Translations under genes and position numbers: made by a program | From: Bordetella parapertussis | GTDB lineage: Bacteria; Pseudomonadota; Gammaproteobacteria; Burkholderiales; Burkholderiaceae_B | Assembly: GCA_945897365.1 (NCBI GenBank) | Contig: CAMDFD010000004.1 | Location: 62,001 to 126,000, forward strand | DNA length: 64,000 nt | Reading direction: 5' to 3' | Part shown: positions 1 to 8,551 of the stretch, in pieces | How the letters are laid out: each line of letters starts with the position of its first letter | How positions within the stretch are numbered: position 1 is the stretch's first letter | The notes under the pieces: model-generated | Told to the model about the DNA's origin: nothing | Seen by the model: the letters and a program-made list of their open reading frames with translations, nothing else | Database searches by the model: none

Positions 1-849
1 GAAGCTTGCAACGGCCTGACGTTGGTTTTCGTACATGTCATTGATCTGCTCGACATGCAAGCGACCGGCTTCACGAGAGTATTGATGAATCACGCGCGAA
101 ACTTCAAATGCCATCGAGGTCAAATCAGTGAGCGGTTGGCTTTCGTGCTCGAGAGAGCCGATATCGACTTCGGCCAATCGCGCACCTTTGCGAAGCGCAC
201 CAATCAACAAGCCAATATCGACGCCATAGCCCGCTTCGAAAGACAAGTTTTTAAACAAACTGACTCGGCCAGAAATAATCCCCCCCAACGGTTGAGAAAA
301 ATGCGCAAGCTCGGGAAAAAACACTTTGAGCATCGGCTTGGCAGTCAACTCTGTCACACGCCCTCCACCACGCCCAAACTTTGCTTTGACAAAGTCGGCT
401 TGATTATTTCGCAGAGGACCCACCATATCTGAAATGATGTTGGGCTGCAGACCAGACAAATCACCGTCGAGAAACACGACAAACTCGTAGCGCGCGACGG
501 CAATACCATCACGCATCGAAATACCCTTGCCAAGCATCGAGCTTGTGATGACAACAGCACCCGCAGCGCGTGCGATCTCCGCTGTTTGATCGATCGAACT
601 ATCGTCAACGACGATGACCTCTCCCGTTGCGGGATCGCTCAAGGCGTAATTGATCACCGACGCAATGGCCCTTTCTTCGTTTAACGCAGGAATGATGACC
701 GAAGCCAGTGCATCCTCTGCGGGTAGTGTGAGCGCTGCTTTCTCAGGGGCGGACAAAATGCCCAGCAGTCGGTCTAGTTGTGAACGTTGCCAAAACTGCA
801 GCAAGTAATGATTGAATGAGCGCCACAATCGCGCGAAACGTGTCCCCAT
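1..849 (-). CDS. GT2/GT81-type glycosyltransferase, GpgS-like (partial, C-terminus beyond left edge)
   Basis: An open minus-strand frame of 283 codons starts at 849 and reaches the window edge without a stop. The start has GGGAG about 7 nt upstream. The GT-A fold shows as a nucleotide-binding strand VIIPALNEE (about residues 52-60), VDDSS (81-85), LGKG (106-109) and a DxD-like FLDGDL (126-131). Further on, GGGRVTEL, then QPLGG, then GYGVDIGLLI resemble glucosyl-3-phosphoglycerate synthases, which join an NDP-sugar to 3-phosphoglycerate to make a compatible solute. That substrate is inferred from these motifs only; a polyprenyl-phosphate glycosyltransferase is the alternative. The symporter gene lies 63 nt upstream on the same strand, so the two may be co-transcribed. 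Any C-terminal phosphatase domain would be outside the window. Confidence 0.75.
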   Translation of the reverse strand, partial: MGTRFARLWRSFNHYLLQFWQRSQLDRLLGILSAPEKAALTLPAEDALASVIIPALNEERAIASVINYALSDPATGEVIVVDDSSIDQTAEIARAAGAVVITSSMLGKGISMRDGIAVARYEFVVFLDGDLSGLQPNIISDMVGPLRNNQADFVKAKFGRGGGRVTELTAKPMLKVFFPELAHFSQPLGGIISGRVSLFKNLSFEAGYGVDIGLLIGALRKGARLAEVDIGSLEHESQPLTDLTSMAFEVSRVIHQYSREAGRLHVEQINDMYENQRQAVASF

Positions 850-912
850 GGATGGCTCCCACGTGGTTACTATCGGACCTCATTGTAGCGGTAACAAAAA
901 AACGTGCCTTTG

Positions 913-2328
913 CTAAGCCTGCAAGTGTCTTTTATTGGGCGTGATGTAAGAACCCAAAATCATGCCGATCAAACTCGCAATCAAGCCAAACACCTGCGGC
1001 GGCACCGGCTCATCGACCCCTGTGATCTCTAAAATAATCCATGTCGATAGACCAAATAAAATCGCAAACGCCGCACCTAGATTGCTGGCGCGTTTCCAAA
1101 AAAGACCCGCAGTCAAGGGCACGAAGGCGCCTGCCAGCGTGATACGGTAAGCATTCTCGACCATGGTATGAATCGTGGCGTCCGTCGCAATCGCATAAAA
1201 CGTGACCATTGCGCTAAATACCAGCACCGTGAGTCTCGTTGATAAGAGCAACTGACGATCCGTCATGTGCGGCGCAAAACCTTTCAAAATATTTTCAGTA
1301 AAAGTGATGGATGGTGCGAGCAAGGTTCCAGAAGCTGTACTCATAATCACGGAAATCAATGCACCAAAGAAAATCACCTGCATATAAAACGGCATGTGAT
1401 TCATGATCAAGGTAGGTAAGATCAATTGCGAATCTGTATCGATCAGGCTAGCAACCATTTGTGGATCGATAATATTGGCCGTGTAAGCCAACAACAAGGG
1501 TACGGCTGCGAAAAAGAAATACGAGATACCACCCAAGGTGGTGGCCCATACGGCAATCGTTTCGTTACGCGACGAGTTCACGCGCTGAAATACATCTTGC
1601 TGCGGTATTGAGCCCAGCCCCATCGTGACGAGAGCGGCCATCCATCCCAGCATGTCCAACATATCAAACGATGGCAAGAAATCAAATTTACCCTCGGCAG
1701 AGGCCTTGGCCAATACGTTCGTCAAACCGCCCGCCTGATCGGTCGCAAAATTCGTGACCAACAACAAACCAATGATGATCACAATCATTTGCACGAAGGT
1801 TGTCAGCGCGACTGACCATAGACCGCCGAAAATTGTGTACAACACCACAACACCCGCGCCGATCAACATACCCTGGGTGACAGAAATGGCATCGACAGAT
1901 AAGACGTTGAACACCAAGCCTAGTGCTGTAATTTGCGCAGACACCCAACCCAAATAGGACACAACGATACAGATTGACAGTAACAGTTCAGTTTGTCGGT
2001 TGTATCGAATTCGAAAGTAATCACCTAGTGTCAGGAGATTCATCCGATAGAGCGGACGGGCAAAGATCAGACCAAATAAGACCAAGCAAAGCGAAGCGCC
2101 CAAGGGATCCGAAATCAAGCCTCTAAAGCCTTCTTTCAAAAAAGTCGCCGAGATGCCCAACACAGTTTCCGCGCCAAACCACGTCGCAAACACCATGGCG
2201 AGTACCATCGCCATCGGCAAGTTTCGACCTGCGGTCACATAGTCTCTTGCGTTGTGCACCTTAGAAGCTCCGTAGAGGCCAATGGCGACAGAAAATGCGA
2301 GATAAGCAATGACAAGCCAAAGCAACAT
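913..2328 (-). CDS. Sodium:solute symporter (SSS family)
   Basis: This 471-residue inner-membrane protein has about 12-13 hydrophobic helices and no soluble domain. The segment beginning GRNLPMAMVLAMVFATWFG (about residues 34-52) and the following GISATFLKEGF match the conserved first helices of SSS carriers, which couple Na+ entry to uptake of organic acids, sugars or osmolytes. The N-terminus is hydrophobic from residue 2, so the start at 2328 gives a complete first helix. The substrate cannot be read from the sequence. It lies 63 nt upstream of the GpgS-like glycosyltransferase in the same direction, which would suit osmolyte handling, but that is only inference. Confidence 0.85.
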   Translation of the reverse strand: MLLWLVIAYLAFSVAIGLYGASKVHNARDYVTAGRNLPMAMVLAMVFATWFGAETVLGISATFLKEGFRGLISDPLGASLCLVLFGLIFARPLYRMNLLTLGDYFRIRYNRQTELLLSICIVVSYLGWVSAQITALGLVFNVLSVDAISVTQGMLIGAGVVVLYTIFGGLWSVALTTFVQMIVIIIGLLLVTNFATDQAGGLTNVLAKASAEGKFDFLPSFDMLDMLGWMAALVTMGLGSIPQQDVFQRVNSSRNETIAVWATTLGGISYFFFAAVPLLLAYTANIIDPQMVASLIDTDSQLILPTLIMNHMPFYMQVIFFGALISVIMSTASGTLLAPSITFTENILKGFAPHMTDRQLLLSTRLTVLVFSAMVTFYAIATDATIHTMVENAYRITLAGAFVPLTAGLFWKRASNLGAAFAILFGLSTWIILEITGVDEPVPPQVFGLIASLIGMILGSYITPNKRHLQA

Positions 2329-2454
2329 ATCCAGAGTTCCTATCAGGCACGCAGTCTTGAGGAAAATTATTTATCCGAATTATAGACAAGCAGTGCATAA
2401 TTTCATCAATTTCCTGCAAAGCGACGCGTGCCTATTCACGCACTTGAGAGAGCC

Positions 2455-2997
2455 ATGACACATACCCACCCTTTGACGTTGAGAGTGCTGCACTGGCTCA
2501 CTGCGCTTTTCCTCATCATTTTGATCGCACTCGGCGTTTGGATGACAGAGCGGGCAGCGGCCAACCTGTGGGACGCGTTGACCAACACACTTTACGGCTG
2601 GCACAAACTGATCGGCTTTCTGGTGCTGCTTCTGACGGTGGTCAGGATCACGGTCAAGCTGCGTTCGAGCTCTCCAGCCTATCCTGCCAACGTGCCACCC
2701 GCCACCGTCAAACTTGCCGCAGCCGGGCATCGTGCCCTTTATTTGCTCTTACTAGTCGTTCCGTTACTAGGCTGGGCAGGCGTCACCGCCTTTCCCGCGC
2801 TCATCACACTGGGTGGGTTCCATCTTCCCGCCATGCCCGGCATCCCAAAGGATCAGGCCTTGGCCAAGCAACTCTTTGAAATCCACGGCAACCTCGCCCT
2901 CGTGCTGGCAATCCTCGCACTCGGACACATGGCGGCGGGACTGCATCATTTAATCGTCAAAAAAGATGGTGTCTTTCAGCGGATGTGGTTTAAATAA
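2455..2997 (+). CDS. Cytochrome b561 family protein
   Basis: A four-helix, di-heme b-type cytochrome of 180 residues in the inner membrane; such proteins pass electrons between quinol and periplasmic acceptors or quench superoxide. Histidines in helix contexts that could ligate heme are visible in LRVLHW near the N-terminus, GWHKLIGF, AGHRALY, EIHGNLA and LGHMAAGLHH. I chose the ATG at 2455 because GAGAG sits just upstream; a GTG at 2428 would add nine residues and has no comparable site. It is divergent from the symporter. The typical family length is 175-190 residues, so the gene is complete. Confidence 0.88.
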   Translation: MTHTHPLTLRVLHWLTALFLIILIALGVWMTERAAANLWDALTNTLYGWHKLIGFLVLLLTVVRITVKLRSSSPAYPANVPPATVKLAAAGHRALYLLLLVVPLLGWAGVTAFPALITLGGFHLPAMPGIPKDQALAKQLFEIHGNLALVLAILALGHMAAGLHHLIVKKDGVFQRMWFK

Positions 2998-3072
2998 TAA
3001 GGGAAAACCCTTATATCGCCACACTCTGCGCCGCCAGGAGAGCGCTCTTGGGCAAACTTTGTTACATTGTGT

Positions 3073-3230
3073 GCTCGATGGGGAGTAGCTCTGGTCCAGC
3101 AAAACAGGTGTTCTAAAGCCTGTTTAAAAGACCTTCGACAAGTCGTCATGCACGAAGCTCAAGCATTTGCGAGGCTTCCGGTTTGTCGGGCAGAGAGACA
3201 CTGTGTGACTCGCTGAGCAAGACCGTCGCT
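3073..3230 (+). ncRNA. yybP-ykoY (manganese) riboswitch
   Basis: The leader of the TerC/YjbE gene carries the hallmark GGGGAGTAGCT (3080-3090) and, about 130 nt later, GAGCAAGACC (3215-3224). The closing helix P1 is directly visible: CGATGG (3076-3081) pairs with CCGTCG (3223-3228), five Watson-Crick pairs and one G-U. This is the layout of the Mn2+-sensing yybP-ykoY class, known to control TerC-family, MntP and P-type ATPase genes. The start codon lies about 30 nt downstream with only a weak AAAGG site, so metal binding could act on translation. Class membership is from motif recognition; no covariance model was run. Confidence 0.9.
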
Positions 3231-3260
3231 CCCTAATCACACTAAAGGCCTCTTAAAATT

Positions 3261-3977
3261 ATGGAACTCTTCTCCGCTCCCTGGTGGTCCGCTCTTGCGG
3301 CCATCATCATTATTGACCTCGTCCTCGCTGGCGATAACGCCATCGTGATCGCTCTTGCTGCACGCAAGCTTCCTCCTAAACTTCAAAGAAAAGCCATTGT
3401 CTGGGGCACCGTAGGTGCGATTATCGTACGCTCAGCCATGACGCTTGTCGTTGTCTGGCTCCTCAAAATCCCTGGCCTGATGCTGATTGGCGGCTTGGCT
3501 CTAATCTGGATCGCTTATAAGTTGCTCGTCGATACAGGTAGCGAAGACGATCACGACAGCGTGCAGGTCAACGGTTTCTGGGGCGCGATGAAAACCATCA
3601 TCATCGCTGACGCCGTCATGGGCATCGACAACGTCTTGGGCGTCGCGGGCGCTGCTCAAGGCGCCTTTGATCTAGTTGTCATCGGTTTGCTGATTAGTAT
3701 CCCAATCGTGGTGCTGGGAAGCACGATCATCCTAAAACTGGTCGAACGTTTCCCGATTATCATCAGCCTGGGTGCCGCTGTCTTGGCCTTTACCGCCGCT
3801 AAGATGGTCGTCAACGAAAAGCTTCTCAGCGACATTTTCAAAGCAGGCACCAACACCTCAGTCATGCTGAGCTGGGGCTTAACCGCCATCGTAATTGCCG
3901 GCGTTCTTTACTTTGGCAACCAAAAGGCCAGAAAAGCTAAAGCTGCCGCTGCAAGCGCCAACGCAGCCGATTCATAA
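3261..3977 (+). CDS. TerC family membrane protein, YjbE subfamily (Mn2+ efflux candidate)
   Basis: This 238-residue integral membrane protein has about seven helices and two TerC signature segments: LAGDNA (residues 22-27) and ADAVMGIDNVLG (116-127). The acidic and Asn residues in them (D25, N26, D117, D123, N124) are the usual metal-coordinating positions in helices. The YjbE subgroup is typically controlled by the yybP-ykoY riboswitch, as here, and related proteins export manganese, including for loading secreted enzymes. The C-terminus is Ala/Lys-rich (about residues 222-236) and cytoplasmic. A strong terminator follows at 4021, so it is probably a single-gene unit. Tellurite resistance is the historical family name and need not apply. 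Confidence 0.9.
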   Translation: MELFSAPWWSALAAIIIIDLVLAGDNAIVIALAARKLPPKLQRKAIVWGTVGAIIVRSAMTLVVVWLLKIPGLMLIGGLALIWIAYKLLVDTGSEDDHDSVQVNGFWGAMKTIIIADAVMGIDNVLGVAGAAQGAFDLVVIGLLISIPIVVLGSTIILKLVERFPIIISLGAAVLAFTAAKMVVNEKLLSDIFKAGTNTSVMLSWGLTAIVIAGVLYFGNQKARKAKAAAASANAADS

Positions 3978-4020
3978 ATAGCATTCCCTGTCTGGCAGGT
4001 AGCACAACTGCCATACTTAA

Positions 4021-4058
4021 AATTGGCCCCTTAAATTCCTTAAGGGGCCAATTTTTTT
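4021..4058 (+). terminator. Intrinsic terminator after terC
   Basis: A perfect 14-bp inverted repeat (4021-4034 with 4040-4053, loop ATTCC) is followed by a run of T residues to 4058. It separates the riboswitch-terC unit from the SDR gene, whose ATG lies 40 nt further on. Confidence 0.95.
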
Positions 4059-4098
4059 GCTATACACTCGACTGCAACCTCTCTCCAGGAACCGCACT

Positions 4099-4845
4099 AT
4101 GCAGATCAATTTAAAAGGTAAACGAGCCCTCATCGCAGGAGGCAGTCGCGGCATCGGACTTGGCATCGCACAGTGTTTTGCAAAGGCCGGTGCGGATGTC
4201 TCGGTTTGCGCACGTACGCAGAGCTCCCTGGACGAGGCGCAAAAAACCCTCTCTCAGTATGGTGCTCGCGTGTTGACAACGGCTTGTGATCTGGGCGATG
4301 CGAGTGCGATCCAAGCATGGGTCAATCACTCCGCCGTTGACTTGGGGGGCATCGACATCCTGGTCAACAATGCTTCTGCCTTTGGTCGCCAGGACAACGA
4401 AGAAGATTGGGCAGCGAGCGTACAAATCGATCTGATGGCGGCTGTCCGCGCGAGCGCCGCCGCGATGCCCTTTCTAGAAAAACAAGGTGGCAACATCATC
4501 CATATCTCCTCCATCTCAGGCTTAAAAGCAACTGTTCGCTCAGTTCCCTATGGTGCGATCAAAGCTGCCATGATGGAATACACACAGACTCAGGCCCTCT
4601 CCTACGCCAAGAAAAATATCCGCGTCAATTGCATTGCGCCGGGCTCTGTCTTTTTTGAGGGCGGCAATTGGGATAAGGTCAAACGTGACAACCCAAAACT
4701 GTACGAAGCGACCTTGGCCAAAATCCCTTTTGGACGCTACGGCAAGCCTGAAGAAATCGGACAAGTCGTGGCCTTTCTCGTGAGCGATCTTGGCTCTTGG
4801 GTCACAGGGCAAACCATCGTCGTTGACGGCGGCCAAACACTTTAG
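4099..4845 (+). CDS. Short-chain dehydrogenase/reductase (SDR)
   Basis: A classical SDR of 248 residues: cofactor loop GGSRGIG (14-20), NNAS (90-93), catalytic Ser in ISSISG (about 136-141) and the YxxxK pair Y151/K155, ending in the usual VDGGQTL. It would oxidise or reduce an alcohol/carbonyl with NAD(P)(H) in the cytoplasm; the substrate is unknown. The start is the ATG at 4099 with AGGA (4087-4090) upstream; an in-frame TTG at 4057 lies inside the preceding terminator and is unlikely. It is followed at 16 nt by a lipoprotein gene and then carbonic anhydrase, probably as one transcript. Confidence 0.88.
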   Translation: MQINLKGKRALIAGGSRGIGLGIAQCFAKAGADVSVCARTQSSLDEAQKTLSQYGARVLTTACDLGDASAIQAWVNHSAVDLGGIDILVNNASAFGRQDNEEDWAASVQIDLMAAVRASAAAMPFLEKQGGNIIHISSISGLKATVRSVPYGAIKAAMMEYTQTQALSYAKKNIRVNCIAPGSVFFEGGNWDKVKRDNPKLYEATLAKIPFGRYGKPEEIGQVVAFLVSDLGSWVTGQTIVVDGGQTL

Positions 4846-4860
4846 TTGATGGAATCTCTT

Positions 4861-5358
4861 ATGCGCGTACTTTTTCATTCAATACTTGGCGCCGCACTGC
4901 TTTCCCTCATGGTCGGTTGCGGTAGCTCCGACAAAGATAAGAAAAAACAAGTAAAAACGGTTCCTGAACGTCCTGCCGAAATGGTCTTTAAAAATATGAG
5001 TAGCGTGCAGGTTAAAAACAACCTGATGAGCGCATGCTCCCAAAACCGTCTGCGAATTCGGCCTGACCAAAGCGAAGTCCTCTGCGTTCGCCACCTCATG
5101 GATGAAACGCGCGAACAAATGCTGGTCAACACTGTCAACGATGAGTTTGCCAAAAATATCACTGACAATGTCAAATTCGTTATCACGCCAGAGGGTCGTG
5201 ATGTTCGCGTCATTGGCAATGCTTATGTTCAATTCGCCTCCCCTCTGAGCATGGGGATTGAGGGGGGCAACAAAACAACGCGATTGAACCTGCAGGACGA
5301 TACCTCCTTCTCCATGGTCGAAACCTTACTTAAACAAGCAGGCGCGAGCCAACCCTGA
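4861..5358 (+). CDS. Putative lipoprotein, function unknown
   Basis: The 165-residue product starts MRVLFHSILGAALLSLMVGC, a signal peptide with a lipobox (LMVGC), so the mature protein should begin at a lipidated Cys followed by a charged GSSDKDKKK linker. The rest is soluble and without a motif I recognise. The ATG at 4861 is preferred because GGA lies 7 nt upstream and it gives a normal signal peptide; ATG at 4849 and TTG at 4846 are in frame. The stop overlaps the carbonic anhydrase start by one base (TGATG), implying translational coupling. Envelope localisation is inference from the lipobox. Confidence 0.75.
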   Translation: MRVLFHSILGAALLSLMVGCGSSDKDKKKQVKTVPERPAEMVFKNMSSVQVKNNLMSACSQNRLRIRPDQSEVLCVRHLMDETREQMLVNTVNDEFAKNITDNVKFVITPEGRDVRVIGNAYVQFASPLSMGIEGGNKTTRLNLQDDTSFSMVETLLKQAGASQP

Positions 5359-6023
5359 TGACCAAAACGAACAATCCCCACGAACTCACCCATCTTTTCG
5401 AAAAAAATAGAGAGTGGGTCGCCTCTGTCATCGACAGCGATCCTGATTTTTTCAATCGCCTCGCCAATCAGCAAACCCCAGAATACCTCTGGATTGGTTG
5501 CTCGGACTCGCGCGTCCCTGCCAACCAAATCACAGGCTTGGCCCCTGGCGAAGTCTTTGTACATAGAAATATCGCCAACGTTGTCGTACATACAGATCTC
5601 AACGCACTTTCCGTCATTCAATTCGCCATTGATCAACTTGAAGTCAAACACGTCATTGTGGTGGGACACTACGGATGCGGAGGTGTGCGTGCTGCCCTGG
5701 AAAATGTGCGTATCGGTCTCGCCGACAACTGGATACGACATGTCAAAGATGTCCATGACAAACACGGCACCTATCTCGGGCGGCTCACCAGTCAAACCGA
5801 GCGCCTCAATCGTCTCTGCGAACTCAATGTAATCGAACAAGTCGTTAACGTTTGTCAGACCACCAGCGTGCAAGATGCCTGGCATCGTGATCAACCCGTG
5901 ACGATTCATGGCTGGGTATATGGTGTCGAGGATGGCCTTGCACGCGACCTAGGCGTGAGCGTGGCCTCGCCCGACGAGCTCGAGCAACGCTATCAACTCG
6001 TCCTAGCCAAACGCTTTACCTGA
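5358..6023 (+). CDS. can: Beta-class carbonic anhydrase
   Basis: The zinc-dependent enzyme interconverts CO2 and bicarbonate in the cytoplasm. The 221-residue protein has the beta-class zinc ligands in order: C48 with D50 and R52 in CSDSR, then H104 and C107 in HYGCGG. The length matches the Can type of E. coli. Its start overlaps the lipoprotein stop by one base. The last 21 bases are shared with the oppositely oriented MFS gene. Confidence 0.93.
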   Translation: MTKTNNPHELTHLFEKNREWVASVIDSDPDFFNRLANQQTPEYLWIGCSDSRVPANQITGLAPGEVFVHRNIANVVVHTDLNALSVIQFAIDQLEVKHVIVVGHYGCGGVRAALENVRIGLADNWIRHVKDVHDKHGTYLGRLTSQTERLNRLCELNVIEQVVNVCQTTSVQDAWHRDQPVTIHGWVYGVEDGLARDLGVSVASPDELEQRYQLVLAKRFT

Positions 6024-7262
6024 CACGCCCAAGCTCTGGCGTCTGAGGCGCCAGAACAACCAAAAAGCAATCGTCAGGTTTAGACCGTTCCAGATCAAAC
6101 CATTGATCATGGCGACCTTATAGGATCCCGTCACGTCAAATATTTTTCCGGACATCCAGCCACCTAAGGCCATGCCAAGCATCGTCGCCATGATGACAGC
6201 CCCCACGCGCCGACCTGTTTCCGCAGCTGGAAAATGCTCGCGAATAATGATGGCATAAGACGGCACGATCCCCCCCTGAAACAGACCAAACGTCGCAGCA
6301 ATGAGATAAAGGGATACCAAGCCATCAAAGGGTAAAAACATCAATAGTGCGATCCCCTGGAGGGAAGAACCCAGCAAGAGCGTTCTGATCCCTCCAATTT
6401 TGTCGCAAATCATCCCTGAAATCAGCCGACTTATCACGCCACACGCCAGCATCAGGGAGAGCATCTCGGCGCCACGCGCTGCGCCATAACCCAAGTCGAC
6501 ACAGTAGGCCACGATATGCACCTGGGGCATCGACATTGCTACACAGCACGCGAGTCCCGCAATGATCAGCAACGTCTGGGCCTGCCCCATACTCAAGCCA
6601 AAAGGGCGTGTTGACACAAAGGCCGTTGAACTCGCCGCGGTGGCAACCACATTTAGCGGGGGACGTCGTCTCAGGAACAAAGCGAGAATGCCCATACTGA
6701 CGCCACACACTATGCCCATCCAGAGATAGGTCTCACGCCAGCCGATCGTGGTGACACCCCACTGCGCCAAATAAGGCCACACTGCACCAGCGAGATAATT
6801 GCCACTGGCGCAAACTGCCACGGCAATGCCGCGTCGCTTGTTCCACCACAAAGAGGTGTCTGCCACCAACGGTGCAAACGTCGACGAAGTCCCGAGCAAA
6901 CCCAGAAATAGGCCATGCGCCATGGCAAAGCCCATGATACTGGTACTCAAGCCAGCCCAAATGAAACCAATCAGAATCCCGGCCGAACCAATCAACAAGG
7001 ACATTGTGACGCCGAAGCGATCGGCGATCTTGCCCATGTAGACACCGCCCACACCAAACCCAATCATCATCAAGGTATACGGCAGTGTGGCATCGGAACG
7101 CGAAACACCGAACTCGGCCTGCACTTCGGGCAAAACAACCGCCACGGCGAACATACAACTGCTGCCCATCAACATCGCCAACAAGGCAATCACCAGACGC
7201 CAAAAGGCGTAGCGCGAGTCAATCAGATCAGCAGGGGCCGGAGTGTTGTTCATACGGTGCAT
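6003..7262 (-). CDS. MFS transporter
   Basis: A 419-residue, 12-helix major facilitator superfamily carrier. The motif-A loop GKIADRFG follows helix 2, and a basic loop (LRRRPPL) sits near the middle. The N-terminal half resembles monocarboxylate/oxalate-type carriers (for example the WWNKRRGIAVAV segment), suggesting an organic acid, but the substrate is not assignable. Two in-frame starts exist (7262 and 7253), neither with a clear ribosome site. The 3' end overlaps carbonic anhydrase by 21 nt on the other strand. Confidence 0.85.
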   Translation of the reverse strand: MHRMNNTPAPADLIDSRYAFWRLVIALLAMLMGSSCMFAVAVVLPEVQAEFGVSRSDATLPYTLMMIGFGVGGVYMGKIADRFGVTMSLLIGSAGILIGFIWAGLSTSIMGFAMAHGLFLGLLGTSSTFAPLVADTSLWWNKRRGIAVAVCASGNYLAGAVWPYLAQWGVTTIGWRETYLWMGIVCGVSMGILALFLRRRPPLNVVATAASSTAFVSTRPFGLSMGQAQTLLIIAGLACCVAMSMPQVHIVAYCVDLGYGAARGAEMLSLMLACGVISRLISGMICDKIGGIRTLLLGSSLQGIALLMFLPFDGLVSLYLIAATFGLFQGGIVPSYAIIIREHFPAAETGRRVGAVIMATMLGMALGGWMSGKIFDVTGSYKVAMINGLIWNGLNLTIAFWLFWRLRRQSLGVSGKAFG

Positions 7263-7335
7263 TTACGATGTGCATGCAGCGTAACATGACTCAAACCCTC
7301 TTTGTAGGCCAGCATCTGGACGTACACTCTTACCT

Positions 7336-8217
7336 ATGACAAGCACCTTTTGGTTTACCCCGGCTTTTATCCTGATCTGGAGCACCGGCTTCATCATTGC
7401 CCGCTATGGCATGCCCTATTCCGAGCCGATGACTTTTCTGGCGATTCGTTTCGGCGTGGTCGTGCTGTGCATGATTCCAATCGTGCTCTGGCTCAAAGCG
7501 CCTTGGCCGCGCGGACGCCAGATCTGGCATATCGCCATCGCAGGCGCTTTGTTTCAGTTTGGGTATTTGGGTGGCGTATGGGCGGCCGTCAAACTCGGCA
7601 TGCCCGCCGGTCTGGCTGCGCTAATTATTGGCTTGCAACCCATTCTGACAGGACTCCTTGCTTCTTTCGTCTCTGAGCGCGTCTCGCCTCGTCAATGGCT
7701 TGGCCTCATCTTGGGCTTAACCGGTGTCGCGCTTGTACTCATTACCAATATTCGCCTCGAAGGACTCTCCCTGACGAGCATCCTGCTTGCCTTTGCTGGA
7801 ATGTTCGCCATCACCTCGGGCACGCTTTATCAAAAACGGTTTTGTCCAGAGTTTGACCTCCGAACAGGCTCGGTCATTCAGTTTTCAATCAGTACCTTGC
7901 TCTGCGTGATCATGATGTTACTTTTTGAAACTCGGGAGATTCAATGGACCACACCCATGATTGGCGCCATGCTGTGGGGCGTTCTCGCCATTTCAATCGG
8001 TGCAATGAGTTTGTGGTTTATTTTGTTACGACGCGGCGATGCCACCAAAGTCAGCAGCATGATGTATCTTGTCCCACCCAGCACGGCAATCATGGCTTGG
8101 TTACTTTTTGATGAGCCCCTCACACCGACTGTACTCGTGGGCATTTTCATCACCATGCTGGGCGTTCTGATTATTAATCAGTCTGCATGGCCTCGGTGGC
8201 TCAAAAGAAGCGCTTAG
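7336..8217 (+). CDS. EamA/DMT-family transporter
   Basis: The 293-residue protein has ten predicted helices in two EamA repeats, the hallmark of drug/metabolite transporters such as RhaT/YdcZ relatives. It begins directly with a membrane helix (FWFTPAFILIWSTGFIIARYG), including the WSTGF motif common in this family. The second repeat contains SLWFILLRRGDATKVSSMMYLVPPSTAI, also typical. It probably exports a small metabolite or amino acid; the substrate is unknown. It is divergent from the MFS gene with about 70 nt between. Confidence 0.85.
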   Translation: MTSTFWFTPAFILIWSTGFIIARYGMPYSEPMTFLAIRFGVVVLCMIPIVLWLKAPWPRGRQIWHIAIAGALFQFGYLGGVWAAVKLGMPAGLAALIIGLQPILTGLLASFVSERVSPRQWLGLILGLTGVALVLITNIRLEGLSLTSILLAFAGMFAITSGTLYQKRFCPEFDLRTGSVIQFSISTLLCVIMMLLFETREIQWTTPMIGAMLWGVLAISIGAMSLWFILLRRGDATKVSSMMYLVPPSTAIMAWLLFDEPLTPTVLVGIFITMLGVLIINQSAWPRWLKRSA

Positions 8218-8230
8218 GACAAATTTGTAC

Positions 8231-8425
8231 CTAGCGACGTCGCTTCCAAAGCAGCACACCGGTCACCAGAACGACCGCCACGACAAGGATGAACGGGAGA
8301 TGATCCGCCGCCGTCAACGTATGAACAATCTCTTCCCATAGGCTGTCGCTATGACCTGGGTGAGCCGCCGCCTGATAACTGGCTCCAAACAAACCACCCA
8401 AAACAGCTAATTTTTTTATTTCCAT
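8231..8425 (-). CDS. Small membrane protein with HupE-like AHPGH segment
   Basis: A 64-codon gene with GAGGAG 8 nt before the ATG. The product has a signal-like N-terminus (to about residue 20), the sequence AAHPGHSDSLWEEIVHTLTAADHLPF, then one C-terminal membrane helix ending KRRR. AHPGH and the following His/Asp positions look like the start of HupE/UreJ nickel/cobalt carriers, but the remaining helices of that family are absent. It is either a tiny independent protein or a remnant. It lies tail-to-tail with the DMT gene (13 nt). Confidence 0.6.
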   Translation of the reverse strand: MEIKKLAVLGGLFGASYQAAAHPGHSDSLWEEIVHTLTAADHLPFILVVAVVLVTGVLLWKRRR

Positions 8426-8482
8426 TCATGACTCCTCAAAAATTACCTGCATAAAACAATCCGCGCCCGTTAAACTTACATC

Positions 8483-8503
8483 TGCGCAAGGTCACACTGC
8501 GCA
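8483..8503. promoter_or_regulatory. TGCGCA-N9-TGCGCA dyad upstream of the hydroxy-acid oxidase gene
   Basis: Two copies of the self-complementary hexamer TGCGCA (8483-8488, 8498-8503) lie 49 nt before the ATG of the lactate-oxidase-like gene. The spacing of about 1.5 helical turns would suit a dimeric regulator, but no regulator gene is adjacent and the match may be chance. Confidence 0.25.
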
Positions 8504-8551
8504 TGCACCACTTTAGTTCATTCACGTACTTATGTCCGGAGACTATGCACC

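Noticed and set aside
22..432. Plus-strand frame at the left edge
   Set aside because: It is antisense to the glycosyltransferase gene, whose minus-strand frame carries clear family motifs.
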